From contig NZ_BJHV01000001.1 in assembly GCF_005405925.1 (NCBI RefSeq), positions 62,001-126,000 on the forward strand: a stretch of DNA of 64,000 nt, in the 5' to 3' direction. Below, piece after piece: positions 34,267-43,197 of this stretch. Numbering within the stretch: the stretch's first letter is position 1; the number at the start of each line of letters is the position of its first letter. Under the pieces are notes generated by a model that saw only the letters and a list, made by a program, of their open reading frames with translations, ran no database searches and was not told the origin of the DNA. The translations under genes and the position numbers were made by a program. Source of the stretch: Streptomyces antimycoticus. Its GTDB lineage: Bacteria; Actinomycetota; Actinomycetes; Streptomycetales; Streptomycetaceae.

Positions 34267-35127
34267 TCAGGCGAGCATCGGGCGCAGTGCTTCCCGCAGG
34301 CTCGCGAGGGCGGCGGGAGGATTGTCCCAGAACAGCATGTGGCCGGCGGCCGGTATCCGGCTCAGTGAGGCCGTGGGGTTCTTCCGGGCCGCCTCTGCCG
34401 CGCCCAACTCGGTGACCACGGGGCTGTCCGCGCCGTACAGCAGCACCGTGGGGCCGGGGACGGAGGACCACCAGTCGAAGAAGTCCTCGCTCTCGAAACC
34501 GCGGTGGGTGGCCTTGATGGCCTCCTCGCCGCAACTGGCCAGCCACCGGGCCCTCAACTCCAGCTCCCGGTGCGGCCACCGAGGCCACGCCCTGGCCACT
34601 TCCGCGGCGGTGGTGCCGCGTACGGCCTGCGCCAGCTGGTCCAGGAAGGCGTCCACGGGTGTCGGGTAGGGTCCGCGCCCCGGGCCGCTCATGGGCGGGT
34701 CGCCCAGAACCGTGCCCCGGAGCGGGACCTTGTTCCGCGCCGCGGTGACCGCGGCGATGCGCGCGCCCATGGAATGCCCGAACAGCACCGGCCGGTCGAG
34801 CCCGAGCCGCATGACGACGGCCTCCGTGTCCTCGGCGTACTCCTCCAGCCCGTAGCCGTCGCCATCGTCGGACAGCCCGCGCCCACGGACGTCGACGACC
34901 ACCGGACGTACGAGGTCGGTCAGCTCACGCACGACGAAGTCCATCGTGATCGCGGGACTGGTGATGCCGGGCATGACGAGGAGCGGGACACCAGGGCCGC
35001 CGTAGTCGAGGACGTGCAGGCGGGTGGCGCCCGAATACACCCAGCGGCTCGTGGCGGGCACATCGGCGAGATCGGCGAGCGCGCTCTGCGGCAGGCTACG
35101 GGCAGCCGGGGACGGGTGCGGGGTCAT
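34267..35127 (-). CDS. nicD: N-formylmaleamate deformylase (NicD-like alpha/beta hydrolase)
   Basis: 286 residues. Alpha/beta hydrolase with the nucleophile elbow LFGHSMGARIA (Ser119), LGDPPM (Asp143) and AAGHMLFW (His263). The offsets of +24 and +144 from the Ser equal those of the Pseudomonas NicD triad (Ser101, Asp125, His245), including the unusual early position of the Asp. It would hydrolyse N-formylmaleamate to maleamate and formate. It lies 37 bases after nicF and 73 before the MarR gene. Confidence 0.88.
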   Translation of the reverse strand: MTPHPSPAARSLPQSALADLADVPATSRWVYSGATRLHVLDYGGPGVPLLVMPGITSPAITMDFVVRELTDLVRPVVVDVRGRGLSDDGDGYGLEEYAEDTEAVVMRLGLDRPVLFGHSMGARIAAVTAARNKVPLRGTVLGDPPMSGPGRGPYPTPVDAFLDQLAQAVRGTTAAEVARAWPRWPHRELELRARWLASCGEEAIKATHRGFESEDFFDWWSSVPGPTVLLYGADSPVVTELGAAEAARKNPTASLSRIPAAGHMLFWDNPPAALASLREALRPMLA

Positions 35128-35164
35128 GCGGCCTCCAACGGCGGGTGGTGCGGGTAGGGCAAGG

Positions 35165-35826
35165 TCATGGCGCTACGACCGGGAGCGCCGAGAGGTAGGC
35201 GATGGCGTCCTCGAGGTCGATCACGTCGCCGTACTTGGCCTGGATGTCGTACAGGTTGGCCTCATGAGGACCCGCCGCGCGGTCGCCGACGCATTCACGC
35301 GGCACCAGCACCGAGAGCCCGGACTGCACGGCGTCGACCGCGGTGGCCCGCACGCAGCCGCTGGTCGTCGCCCCGCAGACGAGCACGGTGTCGCGGCCGA
35401 GCCCGGTCAGCAAGGAGGCCAGCGCCGTGCCGAAGAACGCGGAAGCGCCCTTCTTGGCGATCACGTGGTCCCGTGCCCCACGCGGCAGCCGTGGATCGAT
35501 CGTGACTTCCTCACTGTCCTCGACCAGGGCTCGCATGCCTCGCGCCTTGTGCAGCCAGGTCACCGCGTCTCCGGTCGCCTCGGCCGAGGTGTAGGCAATG
35601 GTCGTGAACACGACCGGCACTCCGGCGGGACGGCCTGCCTCGATCAGCGCGGACGTCGCACCGACCACCTCGGTCAGATCGGCCCCGAGGGGAACCGGTC
35701 CTCGGTGAACCCGCGCGTCAGATCGACCACGACGATCGCCGGCCGGTCGCCGCGCCGGACCGGCGCGCCGAAGCCCGCCCGGTCGTAGGTGCGTTCCGTG
35801 TCCAGTCCGTACGGCGCCTCGCTCAC
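35165..35826 (-). pseudogene. nicF: Maleamate amidohydrolase (NicF-like isochorismatase fold), frameshifted as sequenced
   Basis: GTG 35826 overlaps the coxG-like stop as GTGA. MSEAPYGLDTERTYDRAGFG leads to AIVVVDLTRGFTEDRFP. One C is missing from the run at 35689-35692; restoring it gives LGADLTEVVGATSALIEAGR and the rest to 35165. The cysteine-hydrolase triad is visible: Asp35 in VVVDL, a Lys in VIAKKGASAFFGT (125/126) and Cys158 in TTSGCVRAT. Restored length is 220 residues. The enzyme would convert maleamate to maleate and ammonia. All neighbours of the pathway are intact, so a sequencing error is more likely than loss of the gene; N-carbamoylsarcosine amidase is the nearest alternative. 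Confidence 0.82.
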
Positions 35827-36530
35827 AACGACCTCCGCAGGGTGCGCAGTTCGCGTGACTGGGCGCGCATCCGGCCGACGAGCCAGCCCTGGACGAGACC
35901 GAGCGCGAACGCCCCGGCGAGCATCCCGTACTTGGCGGCGGCGGGGCCGAACACCATGGACACGCCGTCGAGTTCGGGCTGCCGAGCGGGAGCGGCCGGC
36001 GTGCGGGCCGGGTGCGCGGCGGCGGGAGCGGTGGCTGAAGGGGCGGCGGGCACCGCGGACAGCGGTCCGGGTTGCCCGGCGGCATGGTCCTGATCGAGCA
36101 GACCGGCCAGGTTCTGCGCGAACTGCCGCAGGATTCGCTCCGATACGGCGCCGATCGCCCCCTTGCCGAACTGAGCGATCTTGCCCCGGATCACCAGATC
36201 GGTGGCGAGCTGGAGCAGCGCGCCCTCGGGTGCGCCCAGCACATCGAGGACGACTTCGGCCTCCGCGTCGCCGCTTCCGTGTGTGTCGGCGCCGCGGGCG
36301 TGGACGCGCAGCCGCCGGTGCTCGGGGTCGACTTCCAGGAAGCGGACCGTGCCGGCGTACGAGGCCGTGATCGGCCCCACTTTGACCTTTACGCTGCCCT
36401 TCCAGGTGTCCCCGTCCTGCCCTTCGAGCGCGGCGCCCGGCATGCACGAGGCGACCCGTTCGACGTCGTTCATCAAGGTGAAGACGTCATCGGGTGAGGC
36501 TTTGACCGGAATGGAGTTGGTCAGTTGCAC
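35823..36530 (-). CDS. CoxG-like SRPBCC protein with a C-terminal membrane helix
   Basis: 235 residues. The N-terminal 145 residues are a CoxG/SRPBCC domain (VKASPDDVFTLMNDVERVAS, CMPGAALEG, GSVKVKVGPITASYAGTVRF, GKGAIGAVSERILRQFAQNL). An Ala/Pro linker of about 40 residues leads to one membrane helix (YGMLAGAFALGLVQGWLVG). CoxG recruits the Mo-containing CO dehydrogenase to the membrane in Oligotropha. Here it lies three bases after the 2Fe-2S subunit gene, so it probably anchors this hydroxylase to the membrane and its electron acceptor. The stop overlaps the nicF start. Confidence 0.83.
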   Translation of the reverse strand: MQLTNSIPVKASPDDVFTLMNDVERVASCMPGAALEGQDGDTWKGSVKVKVGPITASYAGTVRFLEVDPEHRRLRVHARGADTHGSGDAEAEVVLDVLGAPEGALLQLATDLVIRGKIAQFGKGAIGAVSERILRQFAQNLAGLLDQDHAAGQPGPLSAVPAAPSATAPAAAHPARTPAAPARQPELDGVSMVFGPAAAKYGMLAGAFALGLVQGWLVGRMRAQSRELRTLRRSL

Positions 36531-36533
36531 AGG

Positions 36534-37067
36534 TCAGTCCTCCTTGCTGGGGCACGTCTGTGCACAGGCCCGGCGGCGGGCCGTCGCACAGGCGTCGATC
36601 GCCTCGACGATGGTCTGGTAGCCGGTGCACCGGCACATGTTGGCGGCGACGACCTCCCGGATCTCCTCCTTGGTCGCCTCGGGCCGCTCCGCGAGGAAGC
36701 CCTCGGCGAGCATGAGGAACCCCGGTGTGCAGAAACCGCACTGCAAGGCGTGGTGTTCGCTGAACGCCCGCTGGAGGTCGCTCAGCCGGTTGCCGTCGGC
36801 GAGGGATTCCACCGTACGGATGCGGGCGCCTTCGGCCTGTGCCGCGAACATCAGGCAGGCACGTACGGGCCGGTCGTCGACGAGTACGGTGCAGGCGCCG
36901 CAGATGCCGTGCTCGCACCCGACGTGGGTTCCGGTCAGGCGCAGCTCGTGGCGGAGCACATCGACGAGGGTGCGGCGGGCTTCGGTGATCACCTCGTGCC
37001 GCTCGCCGTTGACATTCAACGCGATGAGCTGTGGCTCCCGCGGCGTCATGAGGGTGTCATCGGTCAT
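36534..37067 (-). CDS. Molybdenum hydroxylase small subunit, two [2Fe-2S] clusters (nicotinate hydroxylase)
   Basis: 177 residues from ATG 37067, overlapping the large-subunit stop as ATGA. Plant-type ferredoxin Cys at 51, 56, 59 and 71 (CEHGICGACTVLV ... ACLMF), then the helical-domain cluster Cys110, 113, 145 and 147 (QCGFCTPGF ... MCRCTGYQ). This is the CoxS/XdhC/NdhS-type subunit that relays electrons from the Mo site to FAD. NicA of Pseudomonas is the equivalent. Substrate is inferred from the nic context. Confidence 0.9.
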   Translation of the reverse strand: MTDDTLMTPREPQLIALNVNGERHEVITEARRTLVDVLRHELRLTGTHVGCEHGICGACTVLVDDRPVRACLMFAAQAEGARIRTVESLADGNRLSDLQRAFSEHHALQCGFCTPGFLMLAEGFLAERPEATKEEIREVVAANMCRCTGYQTIVEAIDACATARRRACAQTCPSKED

Positions 37068-39436
37068 GGGACGGGCTCCGGGTTCAGGGCGCGGTGCACG
37101 GTCTGTGGCGTGATGGGCGTGTGGTCGAGTTCGGTGCCGGTGGGGCGCAGGGCGTCGTTGACGGCGTTGAGGACGGCGGCGGGCGCCCCGATGGTGCCGC
37201 CCTCTCCGGCGCCCTTCGCTCCCGTGGCGGTGAACGCGCAAGGGGTTTCCAGGTGGTGGATCGACACCTCGGGGATCTCTTGGGCCGTGGGCACCTTGTA
37301 GTCCATGAAGCTCGTCGCCGACGGCTCGCCGACCGCGTCGTAGGTCACCTCCTCGTACAGGGCACCGGCGATGCCCTGCGCGATCCCGCCCCGGCACTGT
37401 CCCTCCACGACCTGCGGGTGGATCGCGACGCCGCAGTCCTCGACGCACACGTATCGCAGGATCTCCACCTTCCCGGTGCCCTGGTGGAGCTCGACGACCA
37501 CACCGTGGGTGGCGTTGGAGAACGTGCCGTCGTTGAAGACGTCGAAGGTGGCGGTCGCGGTCAGCCCCGGTTCGATGTCCTTGGGCAGCAGATCCGCCCG
37601 GAGGTAGGCGACCTCGGCGATCTCCTGGTGGGTGAGCACGTCATGGGCACCGTCGCCGCCTCGGCGGCGCACATGGCCGCCCGCCAGCTCCACCTGCTCC
37701 GGCTCGGTGTCCCACAGGGCGGCGGCGATGGCGCGCAGCTTGTCGCCGAGTCGCTCGGCGGCCAGGCGCACCGCACTGCCGCCGACGGTGATGGACCGGC
37801 TCGCGAAGGTGCCCCAGCCGTAGGTGACACGGTCGGTGTCGCCCTGGTGGAGCCTGACCCGGGCGATGTCGAGGCCGAGTGCGTCGGCGACGATCTGCGC
37901 CATTGTCGTCTCGTGGCTTTGCCCATGGCTCATCGTGCCGGTGGTGACCGTCACCGCGCCGCTGGTGTCCATCCGTACTTCGGAGATGTCGAAGCCCGGC
38001 ACCACCTGCATCTTGCGCTGTGCGAAGGCCGAGGAACCGTATCCGGTGCGCTCGCTGAAGCAGGCGTAGCCGATGCCGATGTGCCGTCCTTCGGCCGCCG
38101 CCGCGGTCCGCGTGTCGTACCAGCCCTCGTCCCTGACGACCCGCTCGCACAGGTTCAGGGACTCCAGGTACGAGCCGGGGTCGTAGGTGATGTCGTTGAC
38201 GCCCGTGTAGGGGAAGTCGGTGATGACATTGCGGCGGCGGATCTCCACCGGGTCCAGGCCGAGTTCGCGGGCGGCGCGCTCGAAGAGCCGCTCGACGACC
38301 ATCACGTACTGCGGGCGGCTCACACCCCGGTACGGTGCGGTCGGCGCCTTGTTGGTGGTGATGGCCCGGCCGCGGACCCGGTAGGCGGGCACCTTGTACA
38401 CCCCGGGCATCTCGGCGGACGCCATCAGCGGCTCGATGCCCGCGGTGAACGGATAGCAGGAGTAGGCGCCCATGTCGCACACCACGTCCGCGTCGAGAGC
38501 GAGGATCCGGCCGTCGGTGTCGAAGGCGGCGCGCGCCCGGTAGTGCTGCTCGCGGGCGAGAAAGGACGCGGACAGGGCGTCCTTGCGGTCCTCGATCCAT
38601 TTCACCGGCCGCCCCAGTCGCAGCGCGGCCGCGGCGGCCGCGATCTCCTCGCGTCCGACCACGCACTTCTGGCCGAAGCCGCCGCCCATGTCGGGGACCA
38701 CGACCCGCACGGCTCGCTCGTCGAGGCGCAGGCAGCGTGAGGCGACCGTTCGCACCTGGTGCGGGACCTGGGTGCAGGTCTGGAGGAGAAGTTGCTCCTC
38801 GCGGTCGTCCCAGTGCGCCACGGCGCCGCGGGTCTCCAGCGGCAGCGCGTTCTGACGGCCGGTCGTGACGTCCACCTCGACGACGCGGTGCGCCGCGTCG
38901 AAGATGTCGTCGATCCCGTCGGTCGCGAAGAGCGAGACGTCCACGAGGGTGTTGCGGGCGGCCTCGTCGTGGACGAGCACCGCGTCGTCGGCGAGCGCCG
39001 TCTCCTCCCCGAGGACGGGTGGCAGCGGGGCGTACTCCACATGCGCCGCCTCCAGGCCGTCCTCCGCGGCGTAGGCGTCGAGACCCACGACGATCGCGAG
39101 GGGCTCCCCGACGTAGCGGACCTTGTCGCGGGCGAGGACCGGCATGGCGGTCGGCACGAACTGCGACCGGGGACGTCCCAACTGAGCGGTGATGTCGGCG
39201 ATGGCCAGGTCGTCCGCGGTGAACGCCGCCACGACGCCCGGGACGCGGCGTACCGCCGACAGGTCCATGGACATGATCTCGCCGTGCGCGACCGTGCTGC
39301 GCACGAACTGCGCGTGCAGCATGCCGGGCAGGGCGATGTCGTCCACGAACCGGCCGCGCCCGGACACCAGCCGCCGGTCCTCCCGGCGCGGGACCGACCG
39401 GCCCACCAGCGGCCGCCCTCTTTCCTGACGTGTCAT
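37064..39436 (-). CDS. Molybdenum hydroxylase large subunit (MoCo-binding; nicotinate hydroxylase)
   Basis: 790 residues. Xanthine-oxidase-family order: RREDRRLVSGRGRFVDDIAL, VGEPLAIVVGLDAYAAEDG, VVVPDMGGGFGQKCVVGREE, TNKAPTAPYRGVSRPQ, TGTMSHGQSHETTMAQI and GAKGAGEGG, in which Glu745 corresponds to the catalytic base near the Mo. It lacks the C-terminal cytochrome c domains found in Pseudomonas NicB. With its small and FAD subunits it makes an L-S-M heterotrimer like CO dehydrogenase or Gram-positive nicotinate dehydrogenases. Overlaps both neighbours by ATGA. The CoxL signature AYRCSFR is not present, so it is not a CO dehydrogenase. Confidence 0.88.
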   Translation of the reverse strand: MTRQERGRPLVGRSVPRREDRRLVSGRGRFVDDIALPGMLHAQFVRSTVAHGEIMSMDLSAVRRVPGVVAAFTADDLAIADITAQLGRPRSQFVPTAMPVLARDKVRYVGEPLAIVVGLDAYAAEDGLEAAHVEYAPLPPVLGEETALADDAVLVHDEAARNTLVDVSLFATDGIDDIFDAAHRVVEVDVTTGRQNALPLETRGAVAHWDDREEQLLLQTCTQVPHQVRTVASRCLRLDERAVRVVVPDMGGGFGQKCVVGREEIAAAAAALRLGRPVKWIEDRKDALSASFLAREQHYRARAAFDTDGRILALDADVVCDMGAYSCYPFTAGIEPLMASAEMPGVYKVPAYRVRGRAITTNKAPTAPYRGVSRPQYVMVVERLFERAARELGLDPVEIRRRNVITDFPYTGVNDITYDPGSYLESLNLCERVVRDEGWYDTRTAAAAEGRHIGIGYACFSERTGYGSSAFAQRKMQVVPGFDISEVRMDTSGAVTVTTGTMSHGQSHETTMAQIVADALGLDIARVRLHQGDTDRVTYGWGTFASRSITVGGSAVRLAAERLGDKLRAIAAALWDTEPEQVELAGGHVRRRGGDGAHDVLTHQEIAEVAYLRADLLPKDIEPGLTATATFDVFNDGTFSNATHGVVVELHQGTGKVEILRYVCVEDCGVAIHPQVVEGQCRGGIAQGIAGALYEEVTYDAVGEPSATSFMDYKVPTAQEIPEVSIHHLETPCAFTATGAKGAGEGGTIGAPAAVLNAVNDALRPTGTELDHTPITPQTVHRALNPEPVP

Positions 39437-40281
39437 CGGGCCATCGCCTCCTCACAGGCGCGCCGGACCAGGGTCCGGACCAGTTCCTTGCGGTAGTGCG
39501 AACCGCAGGACGCCTCGCCCGCGGGGTCGGCGGCCGCCGCCGCGGCGGACGCGCAGGCCTCGAAGGAGCCGCCGCCGGTCAGCACCGCCTCCGCCTCCGG
39601 AACGCGGATGGCCGCCGCCGCCACACCACCGAGCGCCACCCGGCCGCCGCGTACGGCGCCGTCCACGACATCGAGGTCCACGGCCGCCGCCACGATCGCG
39701 AAGTCGCCACGTCGCTCGGCGAACTCGGTGAGCGCCGCGTGCGGCGCCGTCCGTGGGAAGACGATCTCCACCAGGAGTTCGTCCGGGGCGAGGGCGGTCG
39801 TGTAGTAGCCGAGGAAGAAGTCCCCGGCCGCGATCGAGCGTTCGCCCAGGGGGCCGCGTACGACGAACTCGGCGTCCAGGAGCACCGCGAGCAGACACCA
39901 TTCGGCGGTGGCGTCCGCGTGTGCCATGCTGCCCCCGACCGTGCCGCGGGTACGGATCGGCAGATGCCCGATCCAGGCCATGGCCCGGCGCATCACCTCG
40001 AAGCCCTGCGCGAGTGTGCCCGCCGGGTCTCTCTCCACGGTGTGGTGGGTGGTGAGCGCCCCGATCCGCAGCGCCCCGGCGGCATCGCGGTGCATGCGGT
40101 CGAGCTCCCGGAGGCCGCCGATGTCGACGAGGTGGTGCGGACGGGCCAACCGGAAGTTCATCATTCCGACCAGGCTCTGTCCGCCCGCGATGGCCTTGGC
40201 GTCGTCACCCAGCTCGGCCAGCAGCCGGACGGCGCCGGCTACGTCACGGGCCCGGTGATACTGAAAGGGCGCGGGCTTCAT
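39433..40281 (-). CDS. Molybdenum hydroxylase medium subunit, FAD-binding
   Basis: 282 residues from ATG 40281. The PCMH-type FAD domain has KAIAGGQSLVGMMNFRLARP (the AGGQSL motif) and RTRGTVGGSMAHADATAEW (TxGGN/S-AHADP motif). The C-terminal CO_deh_flav domain follows (ALTEFAERRGDFAIVAAAVD). It shuttles electrons from the 2Fe-2S subunit to an acceptor. No [4Fe-4S] insert of the 4-hydroxybenzoyl-CoA reductase type is seen. First of the three hydroxylase genes in the transcript, 60 bases after the transporter. Confidence 0.9.
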   Translation of the reverse strand: MKPAPFQYHRARDVAGAVRLLAELGDDAKAIAGGQSLVGMMNFRLARPHHLVDIGGLRELDRMHRDAAGALRIGALTTHHTVERDPAGTLAQGFEVMRRAMAWIGHLPIRTRGTVGGSMAHADATAEWCLLAVLLDAEFVVRGPLGERSIAAGDFFLGYYTTALAPDELLVEIVFPRTAPHAALTEFAERRGDFAIVAAAVDLDVVDGAVRGGRVALGGVAAAAIRVPEAEAVLTGGGSFEACASAAAAAADPAGEASCGSHYRKELVRTLVRRACEEAMAR

Positions 40282-40341
40282 GGGTTTCCTGTCCTCCCTT
40301 GCGTGGGGTCGCCTCATGTGCGGTTCCGTGCGTGTCCCGGG

Positions 40342-41739
40342 CTAGACCACCGTCTGTTCGCGGACCGCGCGAGGTTCCTGGGCCCGGACGTCCGCGGTGT
40401 CCCCGTCCAGGGCCCGGCCCTTCGTCTCCGGCGCCGCGATGGCCATCCACACAACGGCGACCAGCACCGCGAGTCCGAGCACGGCGAACGTCACGGCGAG
40501 CCCGAGCGCCGGCCACATCACCGACCCGAACAGCAGCGGCGCGAACCCGGTGAGTGCCCGGCTGACCGAGGAGGCCCAGCCGAAGCCGCTGGCCCGCAGA
40601 GGCGTGGGGTACAGCTCGGAGACGTAGGCGTACATGGCGGGGATGGCGAGCTGCATCAAGAAGCCGAAGGCGGCGATCGCCACGACGGACCCGGTCGGCG
40701 CCCTCATCACCAGCGCGAACACCACCAGCGCGAGGGCAGCGACCGGAGCCGAGACCCCGATGAGCCACTTGCGGCCGACCACGTCCACCAGGGCGGTGGA
40801 GACGAGGACGCCGAGGATGCCGACGCCGCTCATCACGGTGGTGTTCATGAAGCTGGCGGTGTCCCCCAGGCCCTCCTCCTTGAGGATGGAGGGCATCCAG
40901 CTGAGAGCCGCGTAGTACACGAGCATCACGGTGGCGAACAGCGACCAGGCCACGGAGGTGACACGCGGGCTGTGCGCCCATATGTCGCGCAGCTGCTCCA
41001 CGGCGGCGGCCACACCGCGTCGGCCGGTCCCGGCGACGGGCTCCGGGATGACGTACGGCTCGGCTGGAGCGCCGGTACGGGCGACGAGGTCGTCGATGAC
41101 GGCCCTGGCCTCGGCCTCGCGTCCCTTCTTCGTCAGGTAGACCGGTGACTCGGGGATGCCCCGGCGCACCCAGAACAACAGGAGCGCGGGCAGCACCATG
41201 GTCGCCAGCATCCAGCGCCAGTTGCCGTCGAGGGGGACCATCACCGTCGAGACGAGACCGCACAGCGTCACACCCACCGGCCACCACAGGTCGAGCGCGG
41301 TGAGCACCCGGCCGCGGTACGCCCGCGGCGAGAACTCACCGACCAGGGCGTAGTCGACGGGGATGCAGCCGCCGAGCCCCACACCCGCGAGGAAACGCAG
41401 GGCCAGGAAGAGTGGGTACGTGGGCGACAGGGCGCCCAGCACCGAGAACAGGGCGAAGATCAGCAGTGTGACGCTGAACGCCTTCGTGCGTCCGATGCGG
41501 TCCGCGACCGCGCCCCAGGCGATGGCACCCACGGCCATGCCGACGAGGTTGGCGGTCGCCACGAGCCCGCGCCCGCCGAGCGAGAGGTCGAAGTGCGAAC
41601 CCAGGAGCGGCATGAGGAAACCGTTCAGGGCGATGTCGTAGGCGTCGAAGAGGTAGCCGAGACCTCCGATGATGAAAATGCGTCCCTGGACGCCCCATCT
41701 CCAGGGAAGTTCCTGAACGATCTGATCACCGGTTTTCAT
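40342..41739 (-). CDS. nicT: MFS transporter, aromatic-acid:H+ symporter type (NicT-like)
   Basis: 465 residues from ATG 41739. Twelve hydrophobic segments with the family motifs GYLFDAYDIALNGFLMPLLG (TM1; AAHS-type D-x-D), WGAVADRIGRTKAF (loop 2-3) and RFLAGVGLGGCIPVDYALVGEF (TM4-5), and PETKGRALDGD at the end. Sugar- and aromatic-acid porters share these. Its place between nicC and the hydroxylase argues for uptake of nicotinate or 6-hydroxynicotinate, the role of NicT in Pseudomonas. Confidence 0.83.
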   Translation of the reverse strand: MKTGDQIVQELPWRWGVQGRIFIIGGLGYLFDAYDIALNGFLMPLLGSHFDLSLGGRGLVATANLVGMAVGAIAWGAVADRIGRTKAFSVTLLIFALFSVLGALSPTYPLFLALRFLAGVGLGGCIPVDYALVGEFSPRAYRGRVLTALDLWWPVGVTLCGLVSTVMVPLDGNWRWMLATMVLPALLLFWVRRGIPESPVYLTKKGREAEARAVIDDLVARTGAPAEPYVIPEPVAGTGRRGVAAAVEQLRDIWAHSPRVTSVAWSLFATVMLVYYAALSWMPSILKEEGLGDTASFMNTTVMSGVGILGVLVSTALVDVVGRKWLIGVSAPVAALALVVFALVMRAPTGSVVAIAAFGFLMQLAIPAMYAYVSELYPTPLRASGFGWASSVSRALTGFAPLLFGSVMWPALGLAVTFAVLGLAVLVAVVWMAIAAPETKGRALDGDTADVRAQEPRAVREQTVV

Positions 41740-41854
41740 GTTCGCTCCACGGTGGTCGTGTATCGGGTGCATGCCGCGCCATTGCCGGTGTGGTACGCAC
41801 GGCTCGGGCGTGCGGGTCGTCAGTGCGCGGAGGCTTCCGCCACTGACGGTGGGC

Positions 41855-43123
41855 TCAGCGGGCGAACTGGTAGGAGAACGCCCCCAGATCCGGGTCGTTG
41901 AGCGGGGTTCCGCTCCACAGCCAGTCGTACGACACGTCCGACTCGCCGTCGAAGTTCGTGAGCTTCTCGTCCCTGGCCCGCTGCTCCGGGCCGTCGGCCA
42001 GGTGGTAGAAGGTCTTGTTCGCGAGCGACGCGTCCTGGACCATCCCGGCGTGCTTGGCACGCCGGTCGACGTAGCGGCGCAGCGCCCCTTCTATGCCGGA
42101 GGCGGTGACAGCGCCCAGTTCCTCGGCGAGTACGGCCGCGTCCTCCATGGCCTGCGAGGCGCCCTGCGCCTGATACGGGAGCATCGCGTGGCAGGCGTCG
42201 CCCAGGAGGGCGACGCGGCCGTCCAGCCATACGGGGTCGCGGCGCCGGTAGTAGAGGGCGAAGGCCAGGACGTCCTCCTTCGCCTTGGACAGCATCGCCG
42301 GGACACGGTCGTCCCAGCCGGGGAACGCCTCGACGAGGTCCTGCGCGGTGGCGGGAAGCGTCCAGTTCTCGCGGACCGCGTCCGTGCAGGGGACGCACGC
42401 CACGACGTTCAGATAGTCGCCGCCCCGGATCATGTAGTGGACGAGGTGCCGGTCGGGCCCGTACCAGATGGTGCTCTGATAGCGGTCCACGAGCCAGCGG
42501 GTGGCCGGGTCGGCCGCGATGAGGTCACCGGGGATCAGGGCCCGGTAGGCCATCTCGCCGGAGAACAGCAGCGTGTCGGGGGCGCCCATGAGGTCGCGCA
42601 CCCGGGATCGGACGCCGTCGGCGCCGATGATCACATCGGCGCCGTGGCGCCGTCCGTCCTCGGTGATCGCCACCGGCCGCACGGGATCGGTGCGGTCCAT
42701 TTCGACGACCTTGCTGGAGGTGTGGACCACCACGACGGGCCCGGGGCCCGCGGGGTCCGCACAGGCGTCCAGCAGCATGCGGTGCAGATCCGCCCGGTGG
42801 TAGTGCCAGTACGGGGCGTTGAACTCGTCCTTGCAGCGCTGCCCGAGCGAGGTCAGGCCGACGATCCGGCCGTCCGTCCACCGGCGCCGCACCTGGTCGA
42901 GCGGTTCCGTGCGGATGGCCTCCATCTGCCGGCGCAGCCCGAGACCCATCAGGACGCGGCTGGCGTTGGGCGCGGTCTGGATGCCCGCGCCGACCTCGCC
43001 GAGTTCGGCGGCCTGTTCCAGGACGGTGACCCGCAGGCCGCGGTGGCGCAGCGCCAGAGCGGCGGTCAGACCGCCGAGTCCTCCCCCGACGACGGTGACT
43101 TCGAACGACTGACTGGACGCCAC
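41855..43123 (-). CDS. nicC: 6-hydroxynicotinate 3-monooxygenase (NicC-like FAD monooxygenase)
   Basis: 422 residues from GTG 43123 (GGAGGA just upstream); ATG 43150 is an alternative. Class A flavoprotein monooxygenase: VTVVGGGLGGLTAALALRHR (GxGxxG), GADGVRSRVRD (DG motif), VALLGDACHAMLPYQAQGAS (GD motif). It is longer than Pseudomonas NicC by a C-terminal part ending PDLGAFSYQF. It would decarboxylatively hydroxylate 6-hydroxynicotinate to 2,5-dihydroxypyridine with NADH and O2. Salicylate-hydroxylase-type enzymes are relatives; the cluster context decides. Confidence 0.85.
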   Translation of the reverse strand: MASSQSFEVTVVGGGLGGLTAALALRHRGLRVTVLEQAAELGEVGAGIQTAPNASRVLMGLGLRRQMEAIRTEPLDQVRRRWTDGRIVGLTSLGQRCKDEFNAPYWHYHRADLHRMLLDACADPAGPGPVVVVHTSSKVVEMDRTDPVRPVAITEDGRRHGADVIIGADGVRSRVRDLMGAPDTLLFSGEMAYRALIPGDLIAADPATRWLVDRYQSTIWYGPDRHLVHYMIRGGDYLNVVACVPCTDAVRENWTLPATAQDLVEAFPGWDDRVPAMLSKAKEDVLAFALYYRRRDPVWLDGRVALLGDACHAMLPYQAQGASQAMEDAAVLAEELGAVTASGIEGALRRYVDRRAKHAGMVQDASLANKTFYHLADGPEQRARDEKLTNFDGESDVSYDWLWSGTPLNDPDLGAFSYQFAR

Positions 43124-43197
43124 TCTTCCTCCAATGTGCGGGCGCGTCATGGTCTTGTGTGCGGCGCGGCTGGTACGGCGGCTCGCCCCGAAGGCGC

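Noticed and set aside
37094..38740. Long rightward frame of 548 codons in the nic region
   Set aside because: It is antisense to the molybdenum hydroxylase large subunit, which has full family motifs and overlaps its neighbours by ATGA.
37064..40281. CO dehydrogenase (coxMSL)
   Set aside because: Subunit types and the CoxG-like gene fit, but the CoxL active-site signature with the Cu-binding Cys is absent and the genes sit inside a complete nicotinate pathway.
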